A DNA stretch of 64,000 nucleotides from an uncultured Bacilli bacterium (GTDB lineage: Bacteria > Bacillota_I > Bacilli_A > RF39 > UBA660), in the NCBI GenBank assembly GCA_934096295.1, contig CAKOLL010000004.1, forward strand, positions 62,001 to 126,000, read 5' to 3'. Each line of letters opens with the position of its first letter. Position 1 is the first letter of the stretch. The translations under genes were made by a program, and so were the position numbers. Below are positions 17,823 to 27,670 of the stretch, piece after piece. Under the pieces are notes generated by a model. That model ran no database searches and was not told where the DNA came from. It saw only the letters and a list, made by a program, of their open reading frames with translations.

Positions 17823-18257
17823 TATTTATCACCTTCCACTACTTTAATTGATGTAATTATATCTATATCAATTAATTTTTCTACGAGATTTTTACCTTTT
17901 TTATATTCTACTTTAATAAAACTATTACTAACATCTAGTACTTTAACTTTTGAATTATAATCAATATATGAATCAGTATAATCTTCGTTTATAAGTAATG
18001 AACAATTCTTTCCAATTAAATCCTTTAATATGTTATTTGAATTATTTTTAACATTTAGTTCCAATTTATTATTGGTTAAATCATCTAAACTTACATTAAA
18101 TATTTTAGATAATTCTTTAGCTTGTAATATATCTGGGGTTGTTTGACCAAGTTCCCAGTTAGATACTGTTTGTCTTGTTATATTTAATTTGTCTGCTAAA
18201 GATTCTTGAGATAATCCTTTTTTTTCTTAATAATAATATTTTTTCATTTATATTCAT
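17822..18257 (-). pseudogene. XRE-family regulator gene with a frameshift in an A8 run
   Basis: Starting at ATG 18257 (GGAG 8 bases upstream), the protein begins MNINEKILLLRKK and should continue GLSQESLADKLNITRQTVSNW, a standard Cro/C1 helix-turn-helix. A run of eight A (complement 18217-18224) shifts the frame after codon 13; seven A would restore it. The HTH reading frame then runs on through VSLDDLTNNKLELNVK into the C-terminal domain that is open from 18064 to 17822. The break is either decay, a slippage-type switch, or an assembly error at a homopolymer. Confidence 0.7.
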
Positions 18258-18370
18258 AAACATTTCTCCTTCATGTTTTAAGTATATCAAAAACTATTTA
18301 AATTGCTAGCAAATATCTTTTGAAGATTGTAAAATTTATTTAACATGTAAATTTTTTAAATAAATAAACT

Positions 18371-18859
18371 TTATAATTCTACGATATTAACTTTATTTCC
18401 ATGCTCTTTTATAATATTTATTAAATCTTCAACTCTCAAATAAATTGTGGCAGTATTTTCATTTGGATGAACACCGATTATTTTTTTATTTTCTAAAAAT
18501 TCTTTATCTAAATAAAATGTGACCTTTAAATTCTTATCATTTAATAGACCCAATGAGGTTACGGAGCCTGGGATTAAATTTAGGATACTCATTAAATCTT
18601 CACTCGATGCAAAACTTAAACGTCTTGTATTATTATTGTTTGAAAATGTTTTTAAATCCACTTTTTTGTTTCCTTTAACTGTAATAAGATAATAATTTCT
18701 TTTTTTGTCATCTCGCACAAATAAGTTTTTAGCATCGTATTCTGGATAAGGAACTTCTATTTCTGATATCTCATTCATGTTAAACACAGCTTTATGTTCT
18801 GTTACTTCATACCAAATATTTTTACTTTTTAAAAATTCATATATTTCTTGTTTATTCAT
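18371..18859 (-). CDS. YbaK/ProX-like aminoacyl-tRNA deacylase
   Basis: 162 aa, the size of stand-alone prolyl-tRNA editing (PrdX/YbaK) proteins. It shows the YEVTEHKAVFNMNE start, NLFVRDDKKRNYYLITVKG, the LSFASSEDLMSIL helix and the GSVTSLGLLNDKN loop that binds the aminoacyl group. It hydrolyses mischarged aminoacyl-tRNA (typically Ala- or Cys-tRNA-Pro). It starts at the stop codon of the DUF1697 gene (TAATG overlap), so the two are co-translated. Confidence 0.88.
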   Translation of the reverse strand: MNKQEIYEFLKSKNIWYEVTEHKAVFNMNEISEIEVPYPEYDAKNLFVRDDKKRNYYLITVKGNKKVDLKTFSNNNNTRRLSFASSEDLMSILNLIPGSVTSLGLLNDKNLKVTFYLDKEFLENKKIIGVHPNENTATIYLRVEDLINIIKEHGNKVNIVEL

Positions 18860-19410
18860 TATTTTTTCTCCTTACACATAGCTAATATTTTTCTCATAGT
18901 GTTGGCAGTTCTTATTGTAATTCTATCTTTTATATTTGTACTTGCTGTTTTTATCCACCAGTTTGATTTACGATAGCTTTTTAAATCAAATGACCAAAAT
19001 ATTGAATTTTTATAATTATTTATTTTATCAATACCATCACTTGGTAAACCTATTTCATCATAAACATCTTTATATTTAGTCGGAGGCATTATAAATATTA
19101 AATTATCGTAAATTTCTTTGTTATCTGTTTTCCACCAATCCGGAGCATTATTTAATATATCTTCTAACTCAGTTTCATTTAAAACAAAAACAGGTATATC
19201 TAAATTAAAATTATCTTTTATAATTTCAGAAATATTTTTAGCTATATTTTCTTTATTATCTAAACTTGTTTTTAATATTACATTTCCACTATTAAGATGG
19301 GTTGTAACGTTTTGATAGTTATTTTCTTCTAGTACTTTTTTTAACTCTTTCATTACAATTTTGTTTTTACCACTTATATTTACTCCCCAAAGCAAAGCAA
19401 TATATTTCAT
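18859..19410 (-). CDS. DUF1697 family protein
   Basis: 183 aa. The start MKYIALLWGVNISGKNKIVM and the HLNSGNVILKT segment are the family signature (a ferredoxin-like alpha/beta fold of unknown biochemical function). The ending of basic residues (KSNWWIKTASTN, then RITIRTANTMRKI) is also typical. It overlaps the deacylase gene by one base. Confidence 0.88.
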   Translation of the reverse strand: MKYIALLWGVNISGKNKIVMKELKKVLEENNYQNVTTHLNSGNVILKTSLDNKENIAKNISEIIKDNFNLDIPVFVLNETELEDILNNAPDWWKTDNKEIYDNLIFIMPPTKYKDVYDEIGLPSDGIDKINNYKNSIFWSFDLKSYRKSNWWIKTASTNIKDRITIRTANTMRKILAMCKEKK

Positions 19411-19492
19411 ATTTCATCACACTCGAAATAAGTATAACATATTTTTCTTTTTTTAAAAACATGATATACTAGTTAAAGATAAGGAGACGTTT

Positions 19493-19939
19493 ATGAAGAA
19501 AATAATTTTAATAGTTTTAGTAAGTAGTATGATTTTGTTCGGAGCAACTGGATGTAATAAAGAAAAAGAAGAAAAAAATAAAACAGCAAATAATATAAAT
19601 GCTAGTGAAATGCTTGATACAATTATTAATAATGGACCGGAGTTATCATCAATTCCATTTGATTATATTAAAGCTAGTCAAGGGATATATGATGAATTAT
19701 TAGATAATCCTAAAGAGACATTTGAATATGCAATTAAAGATTTAATAGAAACAGATGCTAGTAATGGATTAAAAAGTTATTTAGAAGCATTGTTATGTTT
19801 AGAAATTAATAAGAATTTTGAATATGATTTTGAAAGTGCAAAAGATTTTTTTGATCATTATAAAGAATTCTTATTGGATAAAAACAATAATTTTAATGAT
19901 TATGATAAATATGCTTTAAAATTAATAAAAGATAACTAA
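19493..19939 (+). CDS. Hypothetical lipoprotein
   Basis: 148 aa with a clear type II signal peptide (MKKIILIVLVSSMILFGATGC, lipobox ATGC with Cys21). The mature part is Lys/Asn-rich for 15 residues and then all-helical with many aromatic and acidic residues, perhaps a small helical-repeat fold. It has a strong GGAGA ribosome site and its own terminator. No family recognised. Confidence 0.7.
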   Translation: MKKIILIVLVSSMILFGATGCNKEKEEKNKTANNINASEMLDTIINNGPELSSIPFDYIKASQGIYDELLDNPKETFEYAIKDLIETDASNGLKSYLEALLCLEINKNFEYDFESAKDFFDHYKEFLLDKNNNFNDYDKYALKLIKDN

Positions 19940-19970
19940 TTTTAATACGCTTAGTTATCTTTATTTTTTT
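19930..19970 (+). terminator. Terminator of the lipoprotein gene
   Basis: 10-bp perfect stem AGATAACTAA/TTAGTTATCT with an 11-nt loop followed by a T run. It overlaps the stop codon. Confidence 0.85.
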
Positions 19971-20727
19971 ATAAAATTTCTTCTTTTTTATTAATATTAG
20001 CATTGTAATAATCTGTTGGTAAGTTTCCTGATAATCTATTAATTTCAAAATCTATAAAGTAGTTACTTGGATTATTTTCATCAATTAATAAATCTACTAA
20101 GCCATCTTCATCAGAAAGTTTTTTATCATGTCTAGCATCCCCTTCTAAAGTAATTACTGATCCAGATGGAAGCGTGTACTCTACTATAGGTTTAAATATT
20201 CTTACATTATTTACAACCATCCCAGTTTCTTCCATATGATATGGCAAATTTTTTACTAATTTGCCATTCATATTTAAATATTTAATTATTTTAAGCCTTT
20301 TATTTACTTTATGGATACTTAAACATCCGATTAAAATAAATATAATTGGTAAGAAAACTCCGATTAATAGAAATTTATTGCTATTCTTAGAATATTCAGT
20401 CATACATTTTAAAGGTTCTTTTGAATCATAATAAACTTTTTTATTATCAGTTCCCGGATAAATGCTTGATGAAGAATTTGATGAACATGAATATTCAATT
20501 CCGTTAACCTCATAATAGTAAATTGGAGAATACATAGTTGTACCATCGCTTATATGAGAGCTTATTTCCACTCTTGTTGAGGTTGTACTAGAATCCAAAC
20601 TTTTAAGTTTTAAATAACTATTAATATATACACCTCCAAAGATTGACATAAAAACCAAACCAAATATTATAAAAATTAGGTAAAAGTTCCTACCTTTCTT
20701 TACATATTTTGTATTAATATCGTACAT
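19969..20727 (-). CDS. DUF3592 membrane protein
   Basis: 252 aa. Two membrane helices (about 15-38 and 115-137) flank an extracytoplasmic beta domain with the YSPIYYYEVNGIEYSCSSN and KVYYDSKEPLKC patterns of DUF3592. A second, cytoplasmic copy-like beta domain follows (about 150-240: RIFKPIVEYTLPSGSVI, VDLLIDENNPSNYFID). Function unknown. It is divergent from the XRE regulator gene. Confidence 0.75.
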   Translation of the reverse strand: MYDINTKYVKKGRNFYLIFIIFGLVFMSIFGGVYINSYLKLKSLDSSTTSTRVEISSHISDGTTMYSPIYYYEVNGIEYSCSSNSSSSIYPGTDNKKVYYDSKEPLKCMTEYSKNSNKFLLIGVFLPIIFILIGCLSIHKVNKRLKIIKYLNMNGKLVKNLPYHMEETGMVVNNVRIFKPIVEYTLPSGSVITLEGDARHDKKLSDEDGLVDLLIDENNPSNYFIDFEINRLSGNLPTDYYNANINKKEEIL

Positions 20728-20846
20728 TACTCACACTTCCTTATCTTTAAATATATTCTATCATACATCTAATTGAAACTCTAGTTATATTTCCTGTTAA
20801 TTTGTAAAGTAATAAAGTATAATTAAACATGAAAGAAGGAAATTTT

Positions 20847-21572
20847 ATGAATCAAGAAAAAATTGGAAAATTTATTTTAGAATGTCGAAAAAATAAAAAA
20901 TTAACCCAAACTGAACTTGCAGAAAAATTAGGAGTTACAGATAAATCCATAAGTAATTGGGAAAACGGTAGAAATATGCCAGACTTATCATTATTTAAAC
21001 CTTTATGTGAAATATTAGGTATTTCTATTAATGATTTAATAAGTGGAGAAAAAATATCTAAAGACAAATATCAAGAAAAATTGGAAGAAAATATTATTAC
21101 TACAATTGATTATACTAACAAAAAAGTAATAGTTAAAAATAATATTATTGGAATAATACTAATTGCTTTCGGAGTAATAATGGCAATAACTGCGATGTCT
21201 ATTTTTCCAAGTGAAAGTTCATGGGGAAGTATTTATTCAATATTTGGGACTTTAGTATCTATGTTGGGAATTATTATTTTAATAAAGAAATTAAAACTTA
21301 CTAAAAAGATTATAATTAGTGTAGGTTACCTTGTTTTATTTATTTCTATGTTATTTATGATAGATTATATAAGTGTTATAAATATTAAACAAGCACCGAG
21401 ATTTTCAATAATAAAAATATCAAGTGATACTGCAATATATTACGATACATTATTTTATGATGTAATAAGATGCAATAAAAATAGTAAAGATGAATATTAT
21501 AAGGTAATAAAAAATAATAATTATGATAAAGAAAATATTCGGAAATATTGCAAAAAGATTAGTTCAAAATAA
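20847..21572 (+). CDS. XRE-family regulator with membrane domain
   Basis: 241 aa from the ATG at 20847, preferred over 20829 because AAGAAGGA precedes it at the right distance. Residues 4-60 form a helix-turn-helix (KLTQTELAEKLGVTDKSISNW). Three hydrophobic segments follow (about 105-180), and the tail is extracytoplasmic. Such one-component membrane regulators bind DNA while tethered to the membrane and respond to envelope signals. Target unknown; the divergent DUF3592 gene is a candidate. Confidence 0.85.
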   Translation: MNQEKIGKFILECRKNKKLTQTELAEKLGVTDKSISNWENGRNMPDLSLFKPLCEILGISINDLISGEKISKDKYQEKLEENIITTIDYTNKKVIVKNNIIGIILIAFGVIMAITAMSIFPSESSWGSIYSIFGTLVSMLGIIILIKKLKLTKKIIISVGYLVLFISMLFMIDYISVINIKQAPRFSIIKISSDTAIYYDTLFYDVIRCNKNSKDEYYKVIKNNNYDKENIRKYCKKISSK

Positions 21573-21589
21573 CCGAACTAATCTTTTTT
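21552..21589. repeat. 38-bp sequence repeated at 27671: terminator copy 1
   Basis: The end of the XRE gene and its hairpin (GATTAGTTC/GAACTAATC with a 9-nt loop, then seven T). It is identical over 38 bases to 27671-27708. Here it terminates the XRE gene and, in reverse, the GNAT gene, whose last codons it encodes. Confidence 0.9.
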
Positions 21590-22019
21590 TCTTACTAACT
21601 TCATTGGGTAAAATTTTATACCATATACATTGTTCTGTATCAGTATCTATAAAACCTAAATGTTTATAAATATCATGAGCAAATAAAGAAGAATTTACTG
21701 TCATATAATTTTCTTCATTTAAAGCATTTATTTTATCAAATAACATTCTACCTATTCCTTTATTATGGTTCTTGCCCTCTACAAAAAATAAAGCAATATG
21801 AGTTTTATCTTTGGTAGCAATAACTCCAGTTAAAGTATTGTCTATATAAGCTCCATAAAATTCTCTATCATTTATCCAATTCTTATTATCAATTGTTTTT
21901 TTAAATTCATTTATACCTTCTTCTGTATAATCTGGAGCTTCATACTCTAAAAATACACTCCATACTAGCCCAAGAGCTTTATTCATATCTGAATTTGGTA
22001 TTCTTTTAATATCTATCAT
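21564..22019 (-). CDS. GNAT family acetyltransferase
   Basis: 151 aa. Visible are the acetyl-CoA loop HNKGIGRMLFDKI (about 89-101), the beta4 strand THIALFFVE before it, and the IYKHLGF motif (about 120-126). It N-acetylates an unknown small molecule or protein. The last nine residues are encoded by the shared terminator and overlap the convergent XRE gene, so they may be recent additions. It has an AGGTGATT ribosome site. Confidence 0.88.
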   Translation of the reverse strand: MIDIKRIPNSDMNKALGLVWSVFLEYEAPDYTEEGINEFKKTIDNKNWINDREFYGAYIDNTLTGVIATKDKTHIALFFVEGKNHNKGIGRMLFDKINALNEENYMTVNSSLFAHDIYKHLGFIDTDTEQCIWYKILPNEVSKKKRLVRLF

Positions 22020-22045
22020 AATAAATCACCTCGAAATTTTATTTT

Positions 22046-23047
22046 TTAATTTATATCTATTCTACTTCCATCGAATTTGAAACTTAATGGATAAATAATT
22101 GTTTTTTCTATTATTAAATCACTTTGTTTAATATCAATTATTCTTTCTATTGTGGGACTAGCATTGACTGTGATAATTTTTGAATTAACTTCTCTCATAA
22201 ATCTTGATGCACTATTTGCTGATTTTGTAAATATTGATGCACTATATTTACTTCCATTATAATTAATTTGACCTATTGCTTCATCAATATCACTTACTAA
22301 AATAGCATCTTTATTATCTAGCTTTAAATCATTATTTATATATAATTGAATATTTAAACCGGTGTCAACTATTCTTTTTAATAAATCAATATGAGAATCA
22401 TCTTCAATATATAAATCGAAATTTTCATAACCACTTGTAATAGTTTTAATTTTGCTTTTATTTAATATTATATTTTGTAATTTACGATTACCTATACAAA
22501 CTACAAGATTAATGTTAGCATAATTTGATAATATAGAATCAAATTCTTCAGTAACATGTAGTTGAATTAAATATTTTGAAACTTCAAATTTTTCTAAAAC
22601 ATTTTTTATAATATTAATTATTAAATTATTTGTTCCATACATGTAACCTTTATTTGCAAATATTATAGTATTACCAGCTAATATATTTCTTAAAGCCATT
22701 TCAATTATAACATAGGGAATACCATCATTTATAACTAATACATTGCCATAATCCATTATTTGTTTACCATAAATAATCTTCTTTTCTTCATCTTTTTCGG
22801 ATAAAGTAACATTACCATAAATAATTGTTTCTTTTTCTAAATTTTTAAATATGTTATTTAAAATATTAAAATCCATTATAAAACCATTATTATTTTTTTG
22901 ATCTATTTTGTTAGTTTCTAAAATTAAATCTTTATTTATAAATAATGCTTTTTCTACTTCTTTAATGATATTTTCTATATTATTATATAGATTTATCTTA
23001 CCTACACTTAGAGCATTAGAAATTATTTTACTGGCATTATCTTCCAC
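22046..23047 (-). CDS. ProA/aldehyde-dehydrogenase-like pseudoenzyme
   Basis: 333 aa from the GTG at 23047 (AGAGGTG 6 bases upstream). The layout follows glutamate-5-semialdehyde dehydrogenase (ProA): NGIPYVIIEMALRNILAGNT-like cofactor region, an AGNTIIF strand, and the C-terminal SIFTKSANSASRFMREV and ITVNASPTIERI motifs. The active-site loop, where ProA has a catalytic Cys (GNCHxY), reads GYENFDLYIED, with Phe instead of Cys, and other motifs are worn. It is therefore probably not a dehydrogenase. It overlaps the 1,514-aa gene by 11 bp, so the two proteins are likely made together and may interact. Confidence 0.65.
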   Translation of the reverse strand: MEDNASKIISNALSVGKINLYNNIENIIKEVEKALFINKDLILETNKIDQKNNNGFIMDFNILNNIFKNLEKETIIYGNVTLSEKDEEKKIIYGKQIMDYGNVLVINDGIPYVIIEMALRNILAGNTIIFANKGYMYGTNNLIINIIKNVLEKFEVSKYLIQLHVTEEFDSILSNYANINLVVCIGNRKLQNIILNKSKIKTITSGYENFDLYIEDDSHIDLLKRIVDTGLNIQLYINNDLKLDNKDAILVSDIDEAIGQINYNGSKYSASIFTKSANSASRFMREVNSKIITVNASPTIERIIDIKQSDLIIEKTIIYPLSFKFDGSRIDIN

Positions 23048-26000
23048 TGCCAACACCTCTTTCTTTATCTATTTCATCGCTTAAGGAAACTGCTTTGTTA
23101 TACATTTCTTGTTGAATATTATTTAATTTAGAAATATCAACTTCTTTACCATCAGAAATTTGTTCTAATGCTAATCTAATTTGCATTGCCACTATATTTT
23201 CATCAATTAAAGTATTAAAATATAAATCTCCGATTGTTAATTTAGAATCATTTATGTCAAATATTATAGCAAAATTTGGAGATAAAATAATTCTTGTTGT
23301 TTTAGGGTTTAATTCACAATTATATGCTATTTCTGTAACTATGTGTTCTTCATCTTCAATTGATGTGTTTAAATTATATTTAGTTCCTTTTGTTATCGTT
23401 TCCAGTCTTTCCAAAGAATTCAACAATATTAAATTAAAATTAGTATCATCATAAAGAATATAAGTATCATTATGAACTGGTAAGGTTTTACCATCAAATG
23501 ATTTTCTATCTTCTCTTTTTTCCAGTACATATTGTGTGCTAGAATCACTTGTATACAAATGACGTTTTAAAGCAACCGGAGCCTCAAAATGTAAAGGTCT
23601 TGCTAAACGGTCTTTATCTAAATAAGCATTCTTTTTTATAGATTCAGCAATATCATTATAACCTAATCCCACAGTTATTTTTCCAAGCCTTAATCCTTCA
23701 TATTCTTCTTCAGTTATTTTTCCGCTTTCTAAAAGTTCTTTGTATACTTTTTCATCTTTTTTTATTAACTCATTGGCAGCTTCTTTATAAATTGCATAAA
23801 TTTCATCAGTAAATTTTTCTCTACTTTTAGTACTTTTTTCTCTTGCAAATGCTTTATCTGGAATTTCAATATTATCAAAACATAACACATCTTTATTTCT
23901 CCATACCCAACTTTGAGATACTATATTTCCTAGTTCATCTCGAATTACAAATACCCGTCCATTCTTATCAACCATGCTATGTTCCATGCACGACTCGGCA
24001 GTATCGTTTAGTTCTTGGCAACAATCTGTCAAAGTACCAATTGCCATGGCAAGTGGGTCATCCAATCTTAACATTTCATATGAATATTTTCCTTTAGTTG
24101 CTTCAATTCGAGGAATACTACTGAAAGTTCTTCTTTTGCCATAATCATATATTTTTTGTAAAGTATCAAAATCTGATTGAGAATAACCGGCAATAGCAGA
24201 TATTTCTGCAACTTTATCATTACCTAATTCTATCCCGAGAAATTTATTAGATTGAATGTAACTTACAGCTAATGATAATGTTAGATGACGATTACTATTT
24301 AAAACTTTTATTTCATTAAATTGTTTTTGAATACTCGCAATATATTTTATATATTCAGGATTTGTTAAAATTTCCGGCATATTTGCTAGTAAAAATTCTC
24401 TGAAATCTGGATCGTATATTAATTGAAATCCTCCGAAAAGTTTATGAGCTTTATCAGGATTTATAATAGGAATTTCATTGTGTTCTTCAAAAATATCCCT
24501 TAAGGCTTTGGCTACTTTTGGATATCTTTGGGGATTAAAATTCAAAGTATAAGAGCCATCATCGTTTTTCCTATAAAGTTGAGTAAACATGTTTTGACTT
24601 TTGTCTATATCAAATTTTTCTTCATCTATGGCATCACTTATAGGTGTAATTGATAATGGAAGAATTACTAATTCCATGAGAGCATTATCTTTTATGTCAT
24701 TGAATAATTTTTCAATAGTTTTACCTTGTTCTAAAGCTAGCGTTCTAGGTATTCCTGTTAATAAATCAATAAGTTTTTTGAATCCTTTTTGATCGTTGTC
24801 AAAAGCTCCGAATGAATATGCAAGTTTTAACATAGCATCTCTTGCTTCTACTTTTTTAGAAAAATTTTCAATTTTCATTAAAGAACTCCAGTTTGATGCA
24901 GAAGTTAAAAATTTGTCAGCTTCTTCAAGGTCAAAATTTTGCATTACGACATAATCTGGAATAAATTTGCCTCCAGTTTTATCAAACCATTTTTTCATTA
25001 AATCTACTTTGTGTGATTTTAACATTTCATCAACTGTTTCAGGCTTATTTAAACCAAGTTTAACTGCGTTTTCACTTCCAAACATTTCAAAATATTTGAA
25101 AACATCTTTTTTTAATTCTTTGTTTCTTGCAAGAGCTACCAATAAATCTTTTCCTTCTAAATAAGGTAAAATTGTTTTATCCTGTTTTAGCAATGTAAAA
25201 GACATTGGATAAAAATTTTTATAATTATAAAAATATCTCTTTATATGTGCTGGAGTACTTTCATCTAGAAAAAATTCTGGGTGATTTTCTTTTAAAAATA
25301 ACGGAGCGTCTTCTTCAAAATACTCAAGTTCTCCATGTCTAATTTTATCTATGATAATTTCGTCAATTGTTTTTATTAAGTCTTCAAACGATAAATCTTT
25401 GTCTAAATATTTTTCTAGAGAGTTTATCACTTTTCCCAAATATTTACCATATCCACTACATAATTGTAAAAACTTTTCATTTCCTATTAATTTTAATAAT
25501 TCTACTGCATGATATTTGTTTACGCTATAGGTTTTAAAATCAAAAACAAGCTCTATATTTTTGTCTTTTAAAATTTCTTCCAATTGTGGATATTCTCTAA
25601 TATCATCAAACGATAAATTATGTCTGTAGAATTTATCTGTTATTACTTTTTTATCTTCTTCAGATATATTTTCTAAATTACTAAGGTCAGTAAATATATC
25701 TGGATAAGCTGAAAGAAAATCTGGAACATTTTCTAAATATCGGTAGTCTTTAAATCCACCTAAAATTTTAGCATAAATGGCTTTTCTAATTTGTTTTTCA
25801 ATCAAAGTTTCATCTTCAATTTCTCCATGCATGCTTTCAATTGTAATAGAAGAGGTTAACGATGTTAAAATTCTTCCATACTTTGCTAATAGTTTTAAGA
25901 ATTTTTTGTTTCCATATCTAAAAATATATTCTTTTTTAAAATCTATTTCATCAAATACAACATAACCTTGTTCATCTTTCAAACTTGGAATTCTCAATTT

Positions 26001-27581
26001 CATTATACCATTTATTATGTTTAATAGATTTTTATTAACTAAATATGGAATATAATCTTTGTGATCAAATAATAGACTTGCACTAACATAATTTTTATAA
26101 AAAGCCTCTTTTAGTGATTCAGGAGCATTGCTATCAATGAATATTTCAGGATGTTTTTCACGAAATTCACCTTGAATCCAATCATAGCTTGGGAAGTTTC
26201 CAAAAAATTCTTTACTTCTCATAAAATCTAATAAATTAGCAAATTGATTTAAAAATTCTTCATAATCTAAAGTTCCTTTTTTAAAATCAATATTATTTTT
26301 GGTTAATAAGAAATAATGAGAATTGTAAAAATCAGCAAATTTGGTTAATGTGGTTAAATCATCTTTGTATGCGCATAGGTGTGAGAAAAATCCCATCTCG
26401 TTTTCTAATTTTTTGATATTTTCTAACCCTAAAGCTTCAACAAAAATCTTTTGACCTTTTTCCAGTGGAAATAATGATGGATCATATAGCATTAATTGCT
26501 CTTTACTTTTTAATTTGTTGCATACTGAAAAGAAAACTGCAAGATAGCATAACATTTCGTACTCTTCATCAATATTGTTTGAATTTTTTTCACTATTTGC
26601 ATCATTATAAGCCGTAATAATTTTACAAAATTTTGTACCTTGGTCTGTTTTAATAATATAATTGAAATGTTTGGGAAAATTTTTTATATAATTTAGTAAT
26701 GGAAAATCCCCAAAAAAGTTTGATAAAAATCTAACACTTTCTTTGTATGGAACAGATGAAGAAATAAAATTAGACCATTCTATTTTTTTAAATAAGGAAA
26801 TGTTATTAATTATATCGTCAATAGTTAACTTTCTATTATAATAACGCTTTCTTAAATCTTCTGGAATATCTGCCCCGATTAATAAAATTTCTTTATTTTC
26901 CTCAACAAATGTTTCTGGTAATTTGCTTATATCTATTGGTCCAAAATTTCTATTAAAAATCATTTTTCTAAATATTCTATTATCTTTTTGTTGTGAAAAT
27001 TCATAATACATTTCTATAACTTTAGGCAGACCAAGTTCTTCAACCATTTTTCTAGACTTACTTTCTAAATTGTAAAAAATATATTTACTACTTAATTCTT
27101 CTATTTGTTCAAAATCTAAAGAAAACACTTCTTTCAAAGTTAGTTTACATTCATATATGGTTTGTTTAAATTGTTCACTAAATAAGTCTGATAGAAAATT
27201 ATTTGGATTACTTTTAACAATTTCATCATCAAAATGATTCGGATTAACAATTCTATTCAACTTATCAAAATTTCTAATATTACATCCTTTATAATTAATA
27301 TATGGTGAATAACTTACGATATCAAAATCTATATTTGCCTTGGTTTTTGTAAGATCTGCAATAAAACCTTTGTCTGCTATAATTCTAAGATCTTTCCATT
27401 CATCAAATGGAATATCACTTAAGTCACAACTTAATAATTTATTTTGAAGATTATAATATTGATTAGCTAACTCTTCTTTAATTGTTATAGACAATTGGTA
27501 AGAATTCTTTATTTTGTTTATTATGGAATTTAACAGTGATTTAATTTGTCTAAATTCTACGACTGTTAACTTATCATTCAT
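23037..27581 (-). CDS. 1,514-aa repeat protein of unknown function with C-terminal TDCCQ/SWVWR domain
   Basis: A very long, soluble, helical protein with no signal peptide or membrane helix. Internal repeats are visible: HPEIFIDSNAPESLKEAFY (about residue 477), YPDIFTDLSNLE (about 622), HPEFFLDESTPAHIKRYFY (about 767), with GNKKFLKLLAKYGRIL and GNEKFLQLCSGYGKYL between them. The spacing is about 145 residues. A different C-terminal domain (about 1150-1260) contains LTDCCQELNDTAESCMEHS, then VSQSWVWR and LCFDNIE, conserved-looking Cys/His/Trp positions that suggest a small catalytic or metal site, perhaps PcfJ-like. I cannot name the family. Start: GGTGGTGAG before ATG. Confidence 0.7.
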   Translation of the reverse strand: MNDKLTVVEFRQIKSLLNSIINKIKNSYQLSITIKEELANQYYNLQNKLLSCDLSDIPFDEWKDLRIIADKGFIADLTKTKANIDFDIVSYSPYINYKGCNIRNFDKLNRIVNPNHFDDEIVKSNPNNFLSDLFSEQFKQTIYECKLTLKEVFSLDFEQIEELSSKYIFYNLESKSRKMVEELGLPKVIEMYYEFSQQKDNRIFRKMIFNRNFGPIDISKLPETFVEENKEILLIGADIPEDLRKRYYNRKLTIDDIINNISLFKKIEWSNFISSSVPYKESVRFLSNFFGDFPLLNYIKNFPKHFNYIIKTDQGTKFCKIITAYNDANSEKNSNNIDEEYEMLCYLAVFFSVCNKLKSKEQLMLYDPSLFPLEKGQKIFVEALGLENIKKLENEMGFFSHLCAYKDDLTTLTKFADFYNSHYFLLTKNNIDFKKGTLDYEEFLNQFANLLDFMRSKEFFGNFPSYDWIQGEFREKHPEIFIDSNAPESLKEAFYKNYVSASLLFDHKDYIPYLVNKNLLNIINGIMKLRIPSLKDEQGYVVFDEIDFKKEYIFRYGNKKFLKLLAKYGRILTSLTSSITIESMHGEIEDETLIEKQIRKAIYAKILGGFKDYRYLENVPDFLSAYPDIFTDLSNLENISEEDKKVITDKFYRHNLSFDDIREYPQLEEILKDKNIELVFDFKTYSVNKYHAVELLKLIGNEKFLQLCSGYGKYLGKVINSLEKYLDKDLSFEDLIKTIDEIIIDKIRHGELEYFEEDAPLFLKENHPEFFLDESTPAHIKRYFYNYKNFYPMSFTLLKQDKTILPYLEGKDLLVALARNKELKKDVFKYFEMFGSENAVKLGLNKPETVDEMLKSHKVDLMKKWFDKTGGKFIPDYVVMQNFDLEEADKFLTSASNWSSLMKIENFSKKVEARDAMLKLAYSFGAFDNDQKGFKKLIDLLTGIPRTLALEQGKTIEKLFNDIKDNALMELVILPLSITPISDAIDEEKFDIDKSQNMFTQLYRKNDDGSYTLNFNPQRYPKVAKALRDIFEEHNEIPIINPDKAHKLFGGFQLIYDPDFREFLLANMPEILTNPEYIKYIASIQKQFNEIKVLNSNRHLTLSLAVSYIQSNKFLGIELGNDKVAEISAIAGYSQSDFDTLQKIYDYGKRRTFSSIPRIEATKGKYSYEMLRLDDPLAMAIGTLTDCCQELNDTAESCMEHSMVDKNGRVFVIRDELGNIVSQSWVWRNKDVLCFDNIEIPDKAFAREKSTKSREKFTDEIYAIYKEAANELIKKDEKVYKELLESGKITEEEYEGLRLGKITVGLGYNDIAESIKKNAYLDKDRLARPLHFEAPVALKRHLYTSDSSTQYVLEKREDRKSFDGKTLPVHNDTYILYDDTNFNLILLNSLERLETITKGTKYNLNTSIEDEEHIVTEIAYNCELNPKTTRIILSPNFAIIFDINDSKLTIGDLYFNTLIDENIVAMQIRLALEQISDGKEVDISKLNNIQQEMYNKAVSLSDEIDKERGVGSGR

Positions 27582-27670
27582 AATTGTCTCACCACCTAGT
27601 TTTGTTATTATTTACTGACATTAGTATAACAAAATTTTTTAAATTTTTAAAGTACTATTATAACAAGTAA

